From: Chromera velia
Lineage: Eukaryota; Sar; Chromeraceae
Reading direction: 5' to 3'
DNA length: 33,128 bases
NCBI GenBank assembly: GCA_018398765.1
Contig: JAHBMJ010001272.1
Location: forward strand, 1-33,128
Numbering within the stretch: position 1 is the first letter of the stretch; each line of letters opens with the position of its first letter. The translations under genes and the position numbers were made by a program. The notes beneath the pieces are model-generated. The model was not told the DNA's origin, searched no databases, and was given only the letters and a program-made list of their open reading frames with translations. Of this stretch, positions 30,201-33,128 are shown piece after piece.

Positions 30201-31273
30201 CTCAGCACTGTTGGAAGGTGCTCCTTGCTCACTACCCCGTCCCAAGGACGCCAGTCAGCAAGTCCCTGTCGGGATCGGTAGGACGCAGCTGGATTGGGAA
30301 TCACAGAAAGCACCACTCCTTGTCCGATGACCCCCCCACTGGTACCCCCAGGCGGTGCAGTACGGCCGCTAGCGGGAGAAGCGGATTGACGATCAGGGAA
30401 ATGCTCACAGTTTTCGGGGGAGTCGTGAGAGAAGACTTCATTGTGTGTTCCTGTGAATGTGCAGGGAGAGTTCCTGCAGATGAAACGGATGTTGGTAAGG
30501 GCACTCACGATGATGGGAATCGGTTTCGTGAGAGAGGTGGGAAAAAGGACTCTTCGCAACCACCGGGACATTCGAACGACGGGGAGCTGTTTTCTTGTCC
30601 TGAAAGAAAAGCATCCCGGCAGGATCCACAAATGAGATGGGCCCCACATGGAAGCTGTTTGACTGATTTTTCATCAGGAACTCTTTTGCAGCTCACACAA
30701 AGAAGGTTCTTCGCAGGGTCTGAAGACCCCGAAGCGACCACGTAGCCACTTGTTGCGTGTGAAAGAAAACCAGGGTCTGCATGCAGCGCACAGAATAACA
30801 GAATACTGGGATGACGAGGAAAAGACGATCTCGCATGGGCGACAGAAGAAGAACAGAAACAGAAGAAAGAATTTGAAGAGGGGGCGAGGAAAATGTCACT
30901 CTTTGAGAGGAAAGTGTTCAGCTACAGTAGCATAGAAGGATACACAGATACATATATATATACACGAAGGAGCACACACTCGGGGACCCTCTTATTCAAA
31001 TGAGGAACGGCCAGCCAATGCTTCCTCAAGAGTAGAGAACACTTAAGGAAGACAGCTTCCGCAGCAAGGTCATGCAGTCCTCCCACCTTGATTTTGTCCG
31101 AGGGTCTCCTCCACATTCCCCATTCCGTGACGTTCCCTGACGACTGCAGTACTTGACTGAGAAGACCCAGCACGTGGGGCTGCAAAGGTTTGCACCTGCA
31201 CACCTCCTACCATACCCTCCTCTGCTCCTTCCGCGCTTGGAGATGAGAGGTGGCTCGTAAGGTGCCTCTCCAT
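22691..31273 (-). CDS. RING-like / DAC-like / ankyrin / MYND multidomain protein, 14-15 exons
   Basis: Predicted exons (minus order): 31087-31273, 30509-30776, about 28522-30473, about 28011-28411, 27478-27618, 26793-26891, (26394-26492, doubtful), 26092-26190, 25351-25449, 24850-24936, 24435-24539, 24099-24197, 23559-23648, 23130-23234, 22691-22966. All phases join, giving about 1,335 residues (about 1,368 with the doubtful exon). Domain order: RING-like finger (C89, C92, C106, H109, C112, C115, C132, C136), DAC-like region (about 248-393), helical then Gln/Pro-rich middle, 10-11 ankyrin repeats, C-terminal MYND finger, TGA. RING fingers usually recruit ubiquitin-conjugating enzymes, and ankyrin and MYND modules bind proteins, so a regulatory or scaffold role is inferred. 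Exon 1 and the exon 3/4 junction are the least certain parts. No known orthologue comes to mind. Confidence 0.72.
23236..23287. repeat. (CT)n(CA)n compound microsatellite
   Basis: About 28 bases of CT followed by about 21 of CA. On the gene strand this is (TG)n(AG)n just before the acceptor of the 23130-23234 exon, where a polypyrimidine tract would be expected. Confidence 0.95.
23291..23441 (-). other. Possible alternative (poison) exon in the ankyrin region
   Basis: A 151-base stretch is flanked by a CTTGCAG acceptor and a perfect GAG|GTAAGT donor. In the phase inherited from the previous ankyrin exon it runs open and reaches TGA in its last codon. Inclusion would truncate the protein. No domain inside. 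Confidence 0.3.
23724..23853. repeat. (CAGA)n tetranucleotide array, intronic
   Basis: Nearly perfect CAGA units with a GATA variant and a terminal (GA)n. It lies in the intron between the 24099-24197 and 23559-23648 ankyrin exons. Confidence 0.95.
26394..26492 (-). pseudogene. Ankyrin exon with a defective splice acceptor
   Basis: It encodes a normal 33-residue repeat (GGPPLRVAAQNGHNHVVKTL onward) and ends at a good GTGAGT donor. The position of the acceptor reads TGCAT, where nearly all other acceptors in this window end in CAG. No phase-0 AG lies close upstream. Skipping it keeps the frame, so the gene can survive without it. Confidence 0.55.
27221..27388. repeat. (CAGA)n and (CAGG)n arrays, intronic
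   Basis: Two microsatellite blocks (27221-27276 and about 27313-27388) are separated by a TTCTTTTTTTCGTCTTCTCT...TTACAG segment. They lie in the intron 26892-27477. The layout mirrors the 23,650-23,850 array. Confidence 0.9.
29750..30187 (-). other. DisA_N / diadenylate cyclase-like region
   Basis: Within the long exon, a hydrophobic strand (SVMVVIT) is followed by a helix, then LLSADGAAIVD, SGRVIVERV, a linker, GGTRNQKAFALV, and EEVVVVVRKF with KDGTVLRWV. Order and spacing echo the DAC fold, which has a DGA motif, a GTRHR motif about 30 residues later, then an Ala-rich helix and a VIVVS strand. DGA is present, but the second motif reads R-N-Q instead of R-H-R. DAC enzymes make cyclic di-AMP in bacteria. 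Here activity is doubtful, and the match is by eye only. Confidence 0.5.
30509..30776 (-). other. RING-like zinc-finger exon
   Basis: It encodes LLCVSCKRVP, QLPCGAHLICGSCRDAFL and FECPGGC, a C3HC4 order with spacing C-x2-C-x13-C-x2-H-x2-C-x2-C-x16-C-x3-C. The last pair has three intervening residues where RING fingers usually have two. The exon follows a TGCAG acceptor and ends at a GTGAGT donor in phase 2. It continues, after a 35-base intron, into the long exon. The alternative unspliced frame starting at ATG 30649 would lose the finger and begin with a shadow peptide. Confidence 0.75.
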
Positions 31274-31383
31274 GTCTCAGAAACAGGGGGCTAGCGAAAG
31301 GCAACTTGCTGTCAGACGACCGGCCCGAGCTTCTTTCTCTCAGCAAGCGGTTCCCTTCAAGCCTCTTTTTTTTTTATCACTCA

Positions 31384-31400
31384 CAAATATATATGATTGG
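31384..31400 (-). promoter_or_regulatory. Candidate CCAAT/TATA element upstream of the RING/ankyrin gene
   Basis: On the minus strand the sequence reads CCAATCATATATATTTGTG, about 110 bases before the proposed ATG at 31273. A CCAAT word directly joined to a TATA-like run in the right place is suggestive, but core promoters in such protists are poorly defined. Confidence 0.25.
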
Positions 31401-31987
31401 CAGAGTCTGAAGAGTTTGTGAATAGTACACTTCGCTTTAAGACTAAAGTTTGAGTGTAGTTAGCTCAGTGTACTGCACTAGACGTAAGCTTTCCGTTGAA
31501 AGTGCCTGACCTTAATTCATTTCCGACATCCGTTGATCGCGTGTATGTTGCATCTGCGCGCTCGAACCGCGCGCGCGCGCGCCTGTATTCCCGACCCGCG
31601 GCGGATTGCATGTCATCAATGCACATCCGTCCGACGGACGACATGCAGTCGACTCGGAAAATTCCAGAGTGAAATTGATCGCAAGTGATCGCGAACTCAG
31701 CAGGACATACATAGCAGGACCTTGGATGTACTACCAAGAAAAATCTGGAAATAGGGCTATCACCCAAAGAAAACTTAATTGGTTGTGTTTCGCAAACCAT
31801 GAAAGAAAACTTGGATACATTCCCTTTGACAGTGCCAGACTGTTCACTTCTGTTTTCCCGTCTCCGACGCAGCTCTCTCGTCAACTCAAATCTTGTCCCC
31901 CCCTACCCATAAACAACTCTCGCAGCCCACCTCACGAAAACCCTCGAACCCTTTTGGCTCTTTGAATTGCTTAACAAAGCCGTTCTC
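31401..31987. other. Intergenic region between divergent genes
   Basis: No supported gene. It contains a (GC)n run at 31568-31582. Overlapping frames on both strands (about 119 and 139 residues) lack domain character. The promoter of the plus-strand secreted-protein gene should be here. Confidence 0.45.
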
Positions 31988-32692
31988 ATGAGAGGCCTGT
32001 GGGTGTTTCCCCTCTGTCTCCTCCTCGTGTGTCGGGGTCAGGATGTGATCGAAGAATCTTCTCCCGAAGCCGCAGAACCTGACGCCATCACCGGCGCACC
32101 AACGGTAGAAAACCCTCAAGGAGGAGCAGGGGAGTCTCTGCCTTCTCCAGCTTCAGAAGGAGAAGGAGAAAAGCAGCCATTTGGAGGTAGACCTAATCCT
32201 TTTCCTAATACAGATGGCCGTCCCGGCAGGCCACCGAGACCCTTTCCTGGAGGAGGCAGACCCCCTTGGTGGGGCCCCCCGGGTCGACCTCCTAGGGGCC
32301 CTATCGCGCGCAAACCTGTGATCCATCTGTACCCTACAGAGACAACCGAGGCATCCGTGACTCTTGCGTTGCCCCCCCACAGTCGCTTCATCTCGCTTGT
32401 CCCAACTCCGCAAGTATTGGAAAGAGACGGCGAAGGTGATGAAGGAGAGGAAGCCACGTGGAGGGTCAGGGCGGCGCCTGATGGTCTGATGACTCTGCAG
32501 AGTCTCCCGAGGGAAGAGGCAGAGAGTCCCCCCGTGAGCTCTTTGTTCTGGGAATCTGAAATGGACTCTGACGGTGAAGGGAGAGGGAGGCGCTTCGTGA
32601 TTGACAGAGAGGGAGAGGAGGGAAAGGCACCGTCGGTCTTCTGCGTGGCGAAACCGAAGCTTGGCGACTGGCTGCTGCGAGCCCTTCACACG
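31988..32692 (+). CDS. First exon of a secreted protein with a KPVIxLYP domain (3' end outside window)
   Basis: The ATG at 31988 gives MRGLWVFPLCLLLVCRG, a cleavable signal peptide; a TTG seven codons earlier was not used. An acidic Ser/Glu-rich segment follows, then a Pro/Gly/Arg-rich stretch (GRPGRPPRPFPGGGRPPWWG). The core then starts RKPVIHLYPTETTEASVTL and runs through WRVRAAPDGLMTL and SSLFWESE to a helical KLGDWLLRALHT. The KPVIYLYP...W-V-A-PDG...LFWE pattern is one I associate with uncharacterised extracellular proteins of bacteria and protists; I do not recall a named function. The exon is phase 0 and ends at ACG|GTAGGT (32692/32693). The rest lies past the window end. Confidence 0.72.
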
Positions 32693-32935
32693 GTAGGTCT
32701 TTCTCGGAGAGATTAGTAGGAGGAGTTGATGTTGAAGTGTCTGTGCAGTCATGAATGTGTGCGTGTGTGCGTGTGCATTTCTCTCCCTTTTTTTCTTTTT
32801 CTCTTTGGCCCTTTTTCTGTATGTGTGTGTGTGCGTGTGGGTTCGTGGGTGGGTGTGTCTTCGTCCCCAGAAAAGAAAGAAGCACGCAGTTTGTCTCCCC
32901 AGCCCAGCCATTCTCTCCCTCTGTCTCGCTCTCTT

Positions 32936-32937
<2 letters not shown>

Positions 32938-33002
<65 letters not shown>
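32938..33002. repeat. (CA)n microsatellite
   Basis: About 65 bases of CA with one TA interruption. Frames over it are Cys-Val repeats and not genes. Confidence 0.95.
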
Positions 33003-33003
<1 letters not shown>

Positions 33004-33090
33004 ACACCTTGCTTGCTGTCTACCTCCACGACCCAGCCACGCTCTTTCTCCCTCAGTCTCCCTCAGTCTCTCCCTCTCGCTGTCTGTGTG

Positions 33091-33092
<2 letters not shown>

Positions 33093-33128
<36 letters not shown>
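33093..33128. repeat. Terminal poly-G run (36 bases)
   Basis: An uninterrupted G homopolymer reaches the last base of the window. More likely a sequencing or assembly edge effect than biology. Confidence 0.85.

Larger units (their letters stand above)
32693..33128 (+). other. Start of an intron of the secreted-protein gene, microsatellite-rich
   Basis: After the GTAGGT donor the sequence is (GT)n-rich and CT-rich, with no plausible acceptor joined to a coding frame before the window ends. Confidence 0.5.

Noticed and set aside
30474-30649. ATG at 30649 as the start of the long 799-residue frame
   Set aside because: Its first 59 residues are an out-of-frame reading of the RING-like exon. The RING frame shows correctly spaced Cys/His and exact splice phases, so the spliced version is preferred.

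Overview
The window is nuclear DNA of a eukaryote. It holds genes with many short GT-AG introns, long satellite and microsatellite tracts, an LTR retrotransposon, and no operon-like layout. The gene style (a CCT chaperonin gene in 13 exons; a RING/ankyrin/MYND gene with one exon per ankyrin repeat; a Ty3/gypsy-type element) suggests a free-living alveolate or related protist alga. A chromerid such as Chromera velia is my best guess, but that is inference. All gene models were spliced by eye from reading frame, phase and splice consensus.

Positions 1-12,480 are repeat-rich and almost gene-free. A block of tandem repeats (about 2.7-11.8 kb) is bounded on both sides by directly oriented copies of a 183-192 bp dispersed repeat. 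Inside the block lies a 4,669-bp LTR retrotransposon on the minus strand (3429-8097). It has 277-bp LTRs, a TTGGT target-site duplication, and gag, protease-like, RT and RNase H regions in one frame broken by two amber stops. It has no integrase.

Positions 13,827-19,692 (minus strand) hold a complete CCT1 (TCP-1 alpha) gene of 13 exons and 557 residues. Its introns carry CA and CAGAGA microsatellites. Positions 20,616-21,020 (plus strand) encode a 134-residue single-pass membrane protein of unknown function. Positions 21,021-22,690 are mostly AT-rich non-coding sequence.

Positions 22,691-31,273 (minus strand) hold the most unusual gene. It encodes a predicted protein of about 1,330-1,370 residues with an N-terminal RING-like finger, a region resembling the DisA_N/diadenylate-cyclase (DAC) fold, a helical and Gln/Pro-rich middle, 10-11 ankyrin repeats (one per exon, all phase 0) and a C-terminal MYND finger lacking one zinc ligand. 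Divergently transcribed from it is the first exon of a secreted protein (31,988-32,692, plus strand), whose remainder lies beyond the window. The window ends in 36 G residues, probably a contig edge.

The genes do not obviously form one pathway. CCT1 is housekeeping. The RING/DAC-like/ankyrin/MYND gene looks like a regulatory or scaffold protein and is the best candidate for something undescribed.
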